DNA of 15,318 nucleotides, from the NCBI GenBank assembly GCA_009663005.1, contig VIGQ01001560.1, forward strand, positions 10,001-25,318, given 5' to 3'. A model generated the notes under the pieces. It made no database searches, was not told the origin of the DNA, and saw nothing but the letters and a program-made list of their open reading frames with translations. The DNA comes from Actinidia chinensis. Its lineage: Eukaryota > Streptophyta > Magnoliopsida > Ericales > Actinidiaceae. This document shows positions 1-9,337 of this stretch, in pieces (the stretch's first letter is position 1; each line of letters starts with the position of its first letter). A program made the position numbers and the translations under genes.

Positions 1-840
1 TGTTTGTAATTTTATATGGTATAAAAATATTGAAATGTTAATTGGTTTAAACCGGAACCGACGGGAAACCGAACCGATAAGGCGGATCATTGGGGTTTGG
101 TTCTAGACTTATAATTGGTTAGGGTCCTTTCTCATTTTTTTCAGAAACCGTTAAATATGGATTGGGTTAATGGATTCTTATGGAACCGGACCCAATCCGG
201 CCACCACCATGGGACAACCCTAATAACATAGGTTATACCTAAATTTTTATTTTTATGTAACTCATGTGAGTCCCATAAAGATTTTGTCACTTTTCTCTTT
301 AAATAAAAAAAATAGTAAAGACCAAAAAAATAATTTAACATAAGATTAGTCATTTTGTGTAATATCCTTAGTATATTGTTTAAAAAAAATATTTAGTTTT
401 ACGGTGCTGGACCACTCTATTTACATAACTTTTTTAAAATAAGACTTTAGTATTTTTTTTAACTTTGTTTTGAAAATTAAATGAGATAGTAAAAATTTAT
501 ATTTGTAGTGATAAGATTGAACAAAGGCCATGACTTTATATATACCGTGATCATTGCTAAAAACAAATCGTATTTAAGAAAAAATATAGTTGGATAATCA
601 CAATATCGTATTTTAAGAATTTTTGGTATTTTATGAGTGGTGTTAGTAACTTTACCTTAATCCATACCCCTTTGGAATTGTAATAATGGGGGGGTATTAT
701 AATTCGTCCATTTTGATGGATTACAAATCTATCGGATTACTATCAACACATCAAAAAAAGTTAACAAACACTATAATAGTCGGTCTCACATGTTATAAAC
801 CCAAGCCGTATTCTTATTCTTATCTCTAAAATAACAGCCT
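1..840. other. AT-rich intergenic DNA with ACCG-type degenerate repeat at left edge
   Basis: No convincing gene. Positions 48-90 hold spaced ACCG/AACCG words (for example accggaaccgac and aaccgaaccgataa), a composition common in degenerate plant dispersed repeats, and aaccggacccaatccgg recurs near 185-200. The rest is A/T homopolymer-rich. Near 659-721 the words taatccat and atggatta form a weak inverted pair around a G-run, possibly a decayed short transposon, but the arms are too short to call. The open minus-strand frame at 141-353 has low-complexity content and no family resemblance. Confidence 0.5.
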
Positions 841-2400
841 AAGTTCATCAAGCAGAATGGACTCACACCTGGCCACATATTCATATAATAAAAAAAAATA
901 TCAAACAATCTCCATTATGCGTATACTATCAAAAGATCTCAATCAAAAAGTAACTATCATATAATGCCACCAAGCACAGTTCATACACCACTAGTAGAAT
1001 TCATGTACTGACATAATTAAAAATAACATATTACAAGACTACATATATATAGAACGACTAGTTTCATTAGACTCTTACGAATTGTGCTTAAATTCAGTAA
1101 GCAGACATAAGAACAGACATATACTAAAAACAAAAACCACTATGGGAGTAGAGCTATCAACATACTCGGCGAATGTACATAATCATAAGACATCAGCTAT
1201 AACAAAAATAGATGTGAATAAGTGAACAATAATTTACAACTCAATAACAAAATCACAACAATTCAATTATCCCAACCCCCCCCAAAAATTTTCCACAACA
1301 ATGTATATAATATGCCAGCCCAAACCATATATTAGTTTAGTCTCATAGACAAACGGGTTTTTCCACAGGGATAAAATATATCATAATAGCAATTCAGACA
1401 ACGGGCCACATAAGGCACGTCCCAGGACAATGAATATAGTGCCACTAAGACAATGTATTGTCCTAACAATATTCTAAATGTGTACTAAATCAGATCCAAG
1501 CCAAATAATCATTTCGACACACACATCACACAAATACATAAACTCCACATCAAATATCAGTAAGCACATTCACCATTTACCCGTTGAGTTAGCAATTTGG
1601 ATGGAATTGAGTATTGCCCAGACCCAAAACCTGGCCACGTACTCAAAAGTCTCATAAATAAATTAATTTATACATTAATACCAATACCTATATCAAACAC
1701 ATACAAATCTCTACATCGTACTTCAAACCATACCGTACTAAAATTTTATAAAAGTGGTTAAAGTTTTGCCATAAATTTATAATTAAGGGCTATGAGCTCT
1801 CTTCCACACACATACTTTACAAATCATCGTTCTATGGTCAAAGTCATACTACTCTAACACAAAATTGAATCCATCACGCTGAAAATATAAAAATAACTAT
1901 TTATATTATCAAAAATCATTCGATTGACCAATAGTCAAATAAGGTTAACATAACACTACTGTTTGGCCACAATAATTCCAGTTTGAGCAGCCATTTAAGC
2001 TTTCCTAGGAGCTCGGAATGCTCTGTTTTCTTTTCTTTTGTACTTGTTTGCAATCGCACCCGTATAAAAAATTTACACATGAAAGTTACCAATCTCACTC
2101 CGAAATTGTCCGAGCAATTAATCACCCAATTAATTTGACTCACAAAAATCCAATTAATTTTAAGAACTTCCATAGATATTACATATGTGATTACATGCTT
2201 TCTTGCCCAGCAATGGCATGTGGGATCACAACATTTGCTCAATATTGGGCAGCATAACACGTCGATGGAGTATACCCCCATGCACCACTATGCACCGAAT
2301 TCCCCAATTGAATTCAACCCCATCCGATCAACATATTAATCGACAAATAATACAAATACATCCTGATGATGAATACTGTGCATGAGCAGGACGAAAAACC
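841..2400. other. Intergenic stretch with strong A+C strand bias
   Basis: From about 840 to 1900 the plus strand is visibly rich in A and C and poor in G, with many CA-type words and no long open frame. Such strand asymmetry is seen in the non-coding parts of some plant LTR retrotransposons, but no primer-binding site, LTR pair or polyprotein frame could be found, so the origin is unknown. Between 1916 and 2281 both strands stay open for about 80-120 codons; neither translation looks like a known protein. Confidence 0.4.
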
Positions 2401-2990
2401 AGAGGAAACTTGGGGAGGCCCACACGATACTGACTGCAAAATCCTTCATCTGACTTGGGTATAGGGGAACCCCTAACAAAACATCAAATATATCTAAATC
2501 ATGACACTAAATTAAAAGAAGAGAAGCTCTCCCTCTCTCTCACAGCCTTTGTTCTCTCTATTTATCTCTCAGTTTCACTAACCAACCCAAAATACAAACT
2601 ATATAATATCACAGGTATTAAAAGCGTAATATACAATGTAAGCACCTGTGCTGAAGATAAACAAACCCGGCCGAGAACGAGTGTCCTGACTGACTCGCAA
2701 AACGGCCAAAAGTGGGTGTCAATTACACTTTCCCCCAATGATTTAAAGAATAAATTTATGCCATGGCCATCTCTAAAATTATTACTTTACCCCACAAAAT
2801 AATTTATTTGGTTTAGTCACAAAATAAAGTACAGGTCTCCAATAAAGTGGGGTTGAAAAAATATGAAAAAGTGTCTTGCGAAGTAAATTTTATTGTATTT
2901 TTTTTAAAAACACCACCCCCATAGATGGTGGTTAGCAAGCTCCGACTGTGGATCACCTGTCCCATGGTCCTGTCGCAAGCCCCAAATGGA
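2401..2990. other. Intergenic DNA with CT-rich patch
   Basis: This segment contains a pyrimidine-rich patch at about 2526-2575 (ctctccctctctctcaca and more CT words) of the kind found in plant core promoters and leaders, but no coding exon follows that I can recognise. A 115-codon open plus frame (2455-2802) has no domain or motif I know. 2915-2990 is slightly GC-richer and also without a recognisable gene. Confidence 0.35.
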
Positions 2991-2991
2991 A

Positions 2992-3076
2992 ACATATGTC
3001 CATTGGAATTTATCAGGGAGATTTATAAATTTATAATTATTAAATCTATCCTGATAAATTAAAATGGACAATATGT
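2992..3076. repeat. Near-perfect inverted repeat, fold-back or MITE remnant
   Basis: Left arm 2992-3025 (begins acatatgtccatt, continues ttatcagg..gattta) pairs with right arm 3041-3076, whose reverse complement begins acatattgtccatt and also carries ttatcagg..gattta. There are only a few mismatches and one bulged base over about 34 positions, with an AT loop at 3026-3040. It could be a tiny MITE, a solo terminal-inverted-repeat remnant or a hairpin-forming transcript. No clear target-site duplication is visible at the ends. Confidence 0.7.
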
Positions 3077-4482
3077 CATCTATTTAGACTGAGACGGATT
3101 TTTCCTAATGTTGGACAGATCCTATATTAAAGAATGATTGATTCATGACTAACTTTCCAATGAATCAAACAAAAAAAATATGCAAAACATGAACCTTGGT
3201 TAATGATGATTGAAGTCTATTAAGGCCATGTTTAAGAACTTGGTAGATATTCCATTGACCAAATATAATTTTCCTTGGGCAAACAAAAGTGGTGACAGGG
3301 GATATATAGCATGACATCAACACACAAAAAGTTTGCAATACGAATAAGAAATGGGAATATGGAGCAGTTACATCATGACAGGTAACAGCAATGCTAGCTT
3401 GCGATGACAAAGTATGCGCGCCACCCGCGGCCCCGCCAAGAAATATCCAATACGAACAATACCTCAATTACCGTATCAATGGCCACCAGTAACAGTGAAC
3501 AGCGATTTGTAACTGAAATTATATTAAAATAATTATTAAAATATAAATTAAAATTATTAAAGTGTACGTTTTCTAAAAAAATAGTTTTTTTTTTTTTTAA
3601 GTAGGTTATGGACTATTAGGAAGGCAAAACTTGTGACAAATACTCTGATAGAACTCAAGAAGGAAAAAGCGTAGTTATTGTCAGCAAGACAGCAAACAAA
3701 TTAACACATAGTGTGGATGCATATTAGCTCAGCTTTACTTAGTTATTTGATTTGTGAGTCTTGTTTAATAAAAAAAAATTCACCGTAGAATCAGAAATTT
3801 CGAAAACTATATTTTTTTAGTTAATCTTATCACGCCAAAAGTAGATTTGCGATTCATTTACTTAAAACATCGATAAGATTTGTTTAAACTCTGTTTGGGA
3901 CTAAGTGTATTTTGAATTTTGGATAAAATGACACAATTTTTATAATTGTTGGATACGTTTATTAGGTTAGCGGTTGGCGTTTTTCTACCAAAAATCAAGA
4001 TATTGGTTATTTTTAGCTATCTCAAAAAAACAACCAAGTGAGTAATTTTTTGTCCAATTTTTAATTAAGAAATAAAAAACTTAATTTTTTCGCTAATCCA
4101 AATGGGGTTGCCGTAAATCCTAATTACAACATAATATATACTTGTTACATTCAACTCATATGCTTTTTACTCATAATGCTATACCTGAAAGGTGGCATTA
4201 CACCCATTATTTTATGTTTGATCTTGGTAGAAAGTAGCATGTGGATGAAATTAGCACACGATGATTAATTCAGGATACACCGTATCTGTACAGTGAGACT
4301 AGGGAAGTTGTTTTAAAGTAATGGGTTGGGACTACCCCAAAGAGGCTTTTGACTAACGAGTGGAGACCAAAGGGTGATGAGAGCAATCAGCCTCTTTCCA
4401 CATAAAGATATCATGATAATGGTGGACATATACATATAGAAACACCTTTTATGTCACTCTACCTGTTATTTTTGTCTCCACA
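3077..4482. other. AT-rich intergenic DNA, no gene seen
   Basis: No coding region is recognisable. A short GC-richer patch at about 3400-3440 falls in a minus-strand open frame (3165-3467) whose translation has no known motif. At 3888-4110 there is possible transposon debris: a left word ctgtttggg and, near the right side, ccaaatgggg, which are loosely inverted; the match is too weak to define ends. The rest is A/T homopolymer-rich sequence. Confidence 0.4.
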
Positions 4483-4746
4483 ATCCATTAAATATTAATG
4501 TGACATCGAGCAAAGAATAATCAGGACTTTTGTTTTCGAGGGAATACGTCAAATGCTAGGACAGCGCAAAAATAAACATTTCAACAACCTTCACAAACAA
4601 AAAGATATTATGTCGCCGACCATCCATTATACTTAATATGACAGGAACAAAGCAGAATCAGGATTCTGATTTTGTTTTGAGGGAAGCCACAAATTAGGAG
4701 AAAAAATAAATTTCAAAAACCATCACAAAACAAAACAATCGCCGTC
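4483..4746. repeat. Diverged tandem duplication, period about 139 bp
   Basis: Unit A (4483-4618) and unit B (4622-4746) align in the same orientation. Shared blocks in order are atccatta, ttaat(a)tgaca, caaag.a.aatcagga, ttttgtttt.gaggga, aaaaataaa.atttca, cacaaa and tcgccg. Anchors atccatta at 4483 and 4622 give the 139-bp period. Many substitutions and small indels show that this duplication is older than the CBF-tail array downstream. No coding frame is shared by the two units. Confidence 0.7.
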
Positions 4747-5218
4747 TTAAATCCACCAAAAATGAGATTTCGCACGCACGTTAATTGATTTTAGTTTTGT
4801 CATTTATCTATTTTATTATGTTGATTTTGTATCTTGCACACTTGCAAGGAGTGGTGTACATTACAGCTCATTATGATTTATTGTCGATTGGGTTTCTTGA
4901 TTGACCGCGAAGCATGTTCAGATAACGTAGAAGTTATATAGTAGTAGGAGGGCCAACGCGATACTTCCGACGATGTGATTGTAATTACTTCCAGACTTCT
5001 ACCTTGGGGACTGGCTATTTTTTTCTTGATTTCTTCATTGTGTTTCAATTTTTTAGCCAAAAAAACTACGCCCCAACCATTCTACAACTTTTTTCGTATG
5101 TTTTTAAAAATTTAAGATTTATATTGGTCTTTGCACTAGAGATGCTCTTCAATAGGTTTAAATATGTTGCCAATTATTAGAATAATTAGGGGGTTTAGGC
5201 AGTAAAAACTTAAATAGT
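4747..5218. other. Intergenic DNA, no gene seen
   Basis: AT-rich sequence. A 60-codon minus-strand open frame (4878-5060) is lysine- and serine-rich, with no recognised motif and no supporting context, and is most likely chance. Confidence 0.4.
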
Positions 5219-5815
5219 CTGTGCTCTTAAAAATGAAATTCAAAAATTGACCACCCAAACTAATATAAGCCAAACACATACCCCATACCCCCCACATTAA
5301 GTTATTTGATGTCTTTAAATTATTTTTTTTTTTTTTTTGTGTTTTTTGTTTTTTTTTTTTTTTTTTTTTGTTTTATTGTACATACAAGTGGTCTTCAAAA
5401 TCGAAAAAACAAAGGACAACTGTTTTCATCGCAGAAAACTTCTCAACTCAATTTCAATTCAAACCACCCATGAAAACCTGATCCATACTCCCACCCCCCC
5501 TCCTATACACAATCATAAAAAAATCATCTGTCCATATTCTATATATTATAAAAGGTGTTGACATCAATTTTAAGTCGGTTCCAAATCCATAGCAGTTGAA
5601 TTGTTCCATCCTCAAAGCCTCAACCATGGTTCCAAAAGATCAAAATACCCAAGACTAAGCCATTCACAAGCTTCTTCCCAAATGTCCCTTCATTTTTTTC
5701 CGCAATCCTCTTGAATTGGACATCTCTAGAAGAGCCATGGCACCCTGGCCTAGTCCATCTTTTCAAGCACAAAAAGGATTGAGGAACAGACTTGTGGTGG
5801 TCAAACCTTATGTGC
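5219..5815. repeat. Copy A of a diverged tandem duplication of about 0.6 kb
   Basis: Copy A matches copy B (5858-6366) collinearly. Shared blocks include aaattcaaa.attgacc (5236/5873), attgtacatacaagtg (5375/5961), acaaaggac.actgtttt, atccatagca, ccatcctcaa, actaagcc, ccctggcct and cttgtggtggtcaa (5791/6346). The offset falls from 637 to 555 because of indels, chiefly a T-rich insertion in copy A. It contains a TATA-like string (tatattataaaag, near 5540) followed by a possible leader and an ATG at about 5626, but the frame opened by that ATG stops within a dozen codons. It may derive from a gene's promoter and first exon, or from a transposon. No product is recognisable. Confidence 0.7.
5323..5374 (+). 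repeat. T-rich low-complexity insertion
   Basis: A tract of almost pure T, interrupted by single Gs, lies in copy A exactly where copy B reads directly from gtctttaatt into attgtacata (5951-5970). It therefore looks like an insertion or expansion after the duplication. It could be replication slippage, the reverse complement of an inserted poly(A) tail, or an assembly artefact. Confidence 0.8.
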
Positions 5816-5857
5816 AATTATTATAATACTTGGGTAGGTAGTCAACTTAAAGTGGTA

Positions 5858-6366
5858 TGTGTTCTGGAAATTAAATTCAAAGATTGACCCAAACTAATTA
5901 AAAATTCAAACACTACCTCCATACATTACGCGTTAAGGTAATTATTTGGTGTCTTTAATTATTGTACATACAAGTGTCTTCAAAATAGAAAAAAACAAAG
6001 GACCACTGTTTTTCAATCAGCAAAATCTTCTCACCAATTTTCATTCATCAGCTAAAAACCCTGTCATACCCCACGCCCCACACCTATACACATCATTCAT
6101 TTCTCATATTATATATATATAGTAATGAACTCAAGGGTGGCATCATTTAACTCGTTTCCAATCCATAGCAAGTTGAATTTTTCCATCCTCAAGCCTCAAC
6201 CGTGTCAAAAAGTCAAAATACCCAGACTAAGCCAATTCACAAGATCTTCCCAATTTCCCTTCATGTTTTTCCAATCCTCTGGAACAGGACAATGACCCTG
6301 GCCTCGTCCATCTTTTCCAGGCCACAAAAAAGGATGGAGAACATACTTGTGGTGGTCAATACCTTA
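5858..6366. repeat. Copy B of a diverged tandem duplication of about 0.6 kb
   Basis: This is the second copy of the unit described at 5219-5815. It lacks the T-rich insertion, has an AT-dinucleotide TATA-like string near 6109-6121, and has lost the ATG present in copy A (caaccgtg instead of caaccatgg). Many of the differences between copies are single-base indels, so no common reading frame is preserved. I do not regard either copy as coding. Confidence 0.7.
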
Positions 6367-7012
6367 AATTTTAATAGATTTTTTTTTCTTATTTATTTTT
6401 ATAATTTCATTTTGAATTTGAATTTTTTGCGGGGGGTTGTTGAACTCCAACAACTTTTAAAATTTCCATGTTATTATTTTAATATCTCTAGGGTTGTCTG
6501 TTTTGTTTCATGATCAAATGCATATACTGCCCCCCCCCCCCCCCCCCCCAACGAAAAATATCAAATAAACATTATTACTTTGACATCAAGTGGAAGTATT
6601 TTATAGTAATGAAAAAAAATATGACAAAATTACTGTTTAAAAACAGAAGAAAGGGGGAATTAGTACTGAATATACGATTTGCAGAGCACATAGATTCCTT
6701 GGAAAAATTAGCTACATATAGGTTGTAAGGTGTTTGGAAAATGATTTGGTTAGGAAAAATAAAAATAAAAATAAAAACGTTAAGCGAACCAATGGTTCTA
6801 AACGGTTTGAGATTATCTAATATTTTTTAATTTTCAATACAAAAGTCTCGATCCAAATACAGCTAGTATAGTATCCTCAAAAAATTTCCAAAAAATGTGA
6901 AGATTATGATGTATATGAGCATATGTGATGTGAGCGTACCTAGAATTTGTAAATATTTAAGATTTATTTTTCTAGATGTTGGGATCTAGTTATCTGGGTC
7001 ATGTATTATACT
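6367..7012. other. AT-rich intergenic DNA with a poly-C run
   Basis: No gene is recognisable. The segment is low complexity: T-rich at 6368-6430, an uninterrupted 20-base C run at 6530-6549, and A-rich simple sequence near 6755-6780. The open plus frames at 6202-6513 and 6510-6728 translate to low-complexity sequence and are judged non-coding. Confidence 0.45.
6530..6549 (+). repeat. Poly-C homopolymer, 20 bases
   Basis: Twenty consecutive C residues flanked by catatactg and aacgaaaa. Its length is likely to be unreliable in the assembly. Such a run is strikingly out of place in this AT-rich region. Confidence 0.9.
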
Positions 7013-7226
7013 CAGTAGCGGATGTAAGATTTTCGTTTTTGGAGGGTAAACTATACATTTTTAATAAATCTTTGGTTAAAAACGTTTAGCGGGCAATTGT
7101 ATAGTTTTAATAGCAAAATAGTCAAAATGAACAAAAAAAAATATATAAAAAAATTCAAATATTTTAATTAATTTTTTTTTTGAATAATATTTAGGGGGCG
7201 TAGCCCCCCCGCCGCCCGCCCCACTG
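7013..7226. mobile_element. Candidate small non-autonomous DNA transposon (hAT-like MITE)
   Basis: The left end cagtagcggatgtaagattt and the right end ccgcccgccccactg (reverse complement cagtggggcgggcgg) give short imperfect terminal inverted repeats starting CAGTRG. The interior is AT-rich, with a gggggc-gta-gccccc hairpin at 7194-7208 close to the right end. Termini of the CAGTGGCGGA type are common in plant non-autonomous hAT-like elements, to my recollection. The flanks attatact and tatatttact are only loosely alike, so the target duplication is not demonstrated. The element has no coding capacity. Confidence 0.45.
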
Positions 7227-7324
7227 TATATTTACTAATTGATATTGATGTAAACCTACTGGCCCCCTCAATTTGGTTTTAATTGTTGTTATTATTGTAT
7301 CTGCTATAAATGCTTAGCCTCTGT

Positions 7325-7715
7325 ACTTACTAAACCACCATCCACTTGTTCCGTTTGGGTGCCAGGAAAACGAACAAAGGAAAAAAGGGCTCAAACGCGG
7401 AAAAAAACATGTGACTTGTAATATCCTTGAGGCTGGCAGCATGAATGGACAGTCGTACGAGAGAGAGATAATAGTGTGTGGTGTTGGGACCCAGTGGTGA
7501 AAAGGCCGTTTCCTTGGGAAGAGGTCCAACGGTTTCCGTGGCTCTCCCGTGTATGTGGATAAAACGGGTCTAGTCGTTTTCGCAAAACACAGCTGACGTT
7601 CTTTTCACTGAAAAAGTTGTTTTCTGTCGTACGTGTCGTGGATAAAGACAACGAAGTGAGATTGTTGTCCGTACCTGCGTACGCAGCTTCGTTGCGTTCT
7701 CCAGTGTTAATTTGA
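7325..7715. other. GC-richer island with CpG-containing motifs, no recognised gene
   Basis: This island is visibly richer in GC and CpG than its surroundings. It contains an ACGTGTC ABRE-like word at 7631-7637, a CCGCGT word on the minus strand (ACGCGG at 7395-7400), CAGCTG near 7591 and a perfect 12-bp palindrome ctgcgtacgcag at 7675-7686. Minus-strand frames of 71 and 121 codons overlap it but show no family motif. It could be a distal regulatory region, about 1.8-2.1 kb upstream of the CBF start, or an old exon. Confidence 0.35.
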
Positions 7716-8192
7716 AAGGGGCGCTGATTTTTAATTTTTTTTAAAAAATGGGGCAAAATTTCACCTAGCTTTTCCTTTTTTTCTGGGGATATTTTAAATA
7801 AATACAGTTATTGTATAATTGTAAAATAAAATATTTTTTATTTTTTAACATTATAATTTTAAGATGAGCTTATTTTTTTGTATAAAAACAATAACTTATC
7901 ACATTAATTTAGGTTGTTTTTGTTTTTTTTTAAGACACCCATTAAGACAAATAATTTTTTTTAAAAGACCATTTATTTTATAAATTATTATTTTATATTA
8001 ATAAGTAATTTTTTTTAAAAAAAATGATTTAAACAGTTTATTTTTTTAAGTTATACCTAATGAAAATGTATTTTAAAAAGTAAATTTTTTATTTTTTAAA
8101 AATATTACCTACGTTTTTACTTTTTAAGTGATACTAATATAAACAAACGATACTTAAAAAATAAAATTTTACTCTATTTTTTACGGTAATTG
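7716..8192. other. Extremely AT-rich spacer
   Basis: Almost entirely A/T homopolymers and short palindromic words such as ttaaaaaa/ttttttaa. No gene, RNA or defined repeat unit is seen. It might act as a matrix-attachment-like spacer, but nothing here proves that. Confidence 0.45.
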
Positions 8193-8329
8193 GATTTTCG
8201 CACTCCTCATTTTTGATTTCTGCACTCCAAAGTAGGAGGCAGAAATCAAACACCCAATATGGTATTGATGTTGCCAATCTCCTACTTTAAAAGTGTAGAA
8301 ATCAAAAAAAAAAAAGAGTGTAGAAATCA
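8193..8329. repeat. Fold-back element with nested gatttctRcact repeats
   Basis: Left arm 8193-8238 carries two copies of gatttYYgcactcc (at 8193 and 8215) ending in aaagtaggag. Right arm 8279-8329 carries ctcctacttt followed by two reverse-complement copies (agtgtagaaatc, twice). The arms pair over about 45 bp with a 40-bp spacer, and the inner arm alone (tttttgatttct..caaagtaggag) is nearly perfect. This organisation fits a small fold-back transposon or MITE. No protein is encoded, although a minus-strand 71-codon frame crosses it by chance. Confidence 0.65.
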
Positions 8330-8837
8330 CTTTTCTTTTTTTAAATAAGGAGAAGTTTTTAGTTATCATTAACAGAGTATTGAGAGGGGAAAACAATTGG
8401 GACGTCTTACATCAAATGTCAATGGTTGGAGTCTTACAAAATTGTTGTTTTTTAAATTGGTTCTACTTATAATTATATTTAATAACAATTTATTGATTTC
8501 CAAATAAAGGAGATTAAGCCTCATTGGATAAATAAAATCTATTCAAAAAACTCACATTATTTTTATTTTTTGATAAAATAGGACAAAAAACAATCACTCC
8601 ACACACTTTCATACATTAACATAAACTTTTCACCCAAATTAAAATTACCCCAAATATATTTCAAGAAGGTCAAAAAAATTAGCCGATCAAAAGAAAAGGA
8701 ACATTGTATACCCAACCAAAAGTTTAAAACTTCGAAAACTTCGGGTGTGGTGGTACAGGTACTTCATATGAATATTTATACACTTAATATATTTTTATAA
8801 ATATTTACTTATGTAATAAAGAGATTAACTTTTATTA
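8330..8837. other. AT-rich intergenic DNA, no gene seen
   Basis: No coding exon, RNA or repeat could be defined. Simple A/T words dominate. The segment separates the fold-back element from the CBF upstream region. Confidence 0.45.
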
Positions 8838-8918
8838 ATCATGACACACTTGGCGGTAATTTAGTAGAATTTTCCTTAGTATTATTGAGGAGAAGTATAC
8901 TAATAATAAAAATCCAAA

Positions 8919-8924
8919 CCGCGT
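8919..8924 (+). promoter_or_regulatory. CCGCGT, CAMTA (CM2-like) site
   Basis: Exact CCGCGT about 535 bp upstream of the CBF ATG, in an otherwise CpG-poor context. The same core is the conserved motif 2 of Arabidopsis CBF2, bound by CAMTA3. A chance match is possible. Confidence 0.4.
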
Positions 8925-9209
8925 AATAATCGGCGAGGAATTTGCCTCCCGGTACAGCCACCGCACAGGAGGAGGTTTCCCATTCGTGAATTTCCTTCCT
9001 GTTTCCTTTTCTCATTGACAATGACACGCTACACCGTAACGTCCCTGAATCCAGCACATAGAAAAAGTCAGGGATTCATAGATTGTATTGAACTCAAAAT
9101 AATTAATTATACTCGTCAAGTCAATATCACCACGTTGCCACATCACCACCAATCCACACGGTTCTAAACATCGTGTATACTAGCAAAAAACGGAAAGGGC
9201 CCAAAAAAA

Positions 9210-9215
9210 CAGCTG
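9210..9215 (+). promoter_or_regulatory. CAGCTG E-box (distal)
   Basis: Palindromic CANNTG word 248 bp upstream of the CBF ATG. It is identical to a second one 61 bp downstream. Binding by an ICE1-type bHLH is inferred from the family. Confidence 0.35.
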
Positions 9216-9270
9216 TGTTGTTTGTTCCTCCTCTCTCCCACACCCACTTTCCTGCTAAAAGCCCAATAGC

Positions 9271-9276
9271 CAGCTG
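9271..9276 (+). promoter_or_regulatory. CAGCTG E-box (proximal)
   Basis: Second identical E-box, about 60 bp upstream of the TATA box, next to a CCAAT word (cccaatagc). This spacing suits a core-proximal activator site. Function is inferred. Confidence 0.35.
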
Positions 9277-9329
9277 TTCTACATACCACAACCCATGTCA
9301 TAATAAAAAATTCACATATCACAAAATCA

Positions 9330-9337
9330 TATATAAA
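9330..9337 (+). promoter_or_regulatory. TATA box of the CBF gene
   Basis: A good plant TATA box, tatataaa, lies 121 bp upstream of the CBF ATG. It predicts transcription starting near 9360-9367 and a leader of about 90-100 bases. Confidence 0.65.

Noticed and set aside
57..62. ACCGAC (CRT/DRE core), and GCCGAC at 4615-4620
   Set aside because: These are CBF-binding core words, but both lie far from any gene. One is inside ACCG-repeat DNA and the other in an old duplication, so autoregulation cannot be argued.
1916..2281. Minus-strand 121-codon frame, and overlapping plus frame
   Set aside because: No domain, no codon bias and no homologue that I recognise. The phrase gatcccaca..gctgggcaag briefly recalled a 5S-like retroelement module, but the match does not extend.
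3888..4110. Possible MITE with ctgtttggg and ccaaatgggg ends
   Set aside because: The inverted match is too short and too imperfect, and no target duplication is seen.
7391..7756. Minus-strand frame of 121 codons in the GC island
   Set aside because: The composition is low in recognisable motifs, a second overlapping frame exists, and there is no family resemblance; the openness probably reflects GC content.
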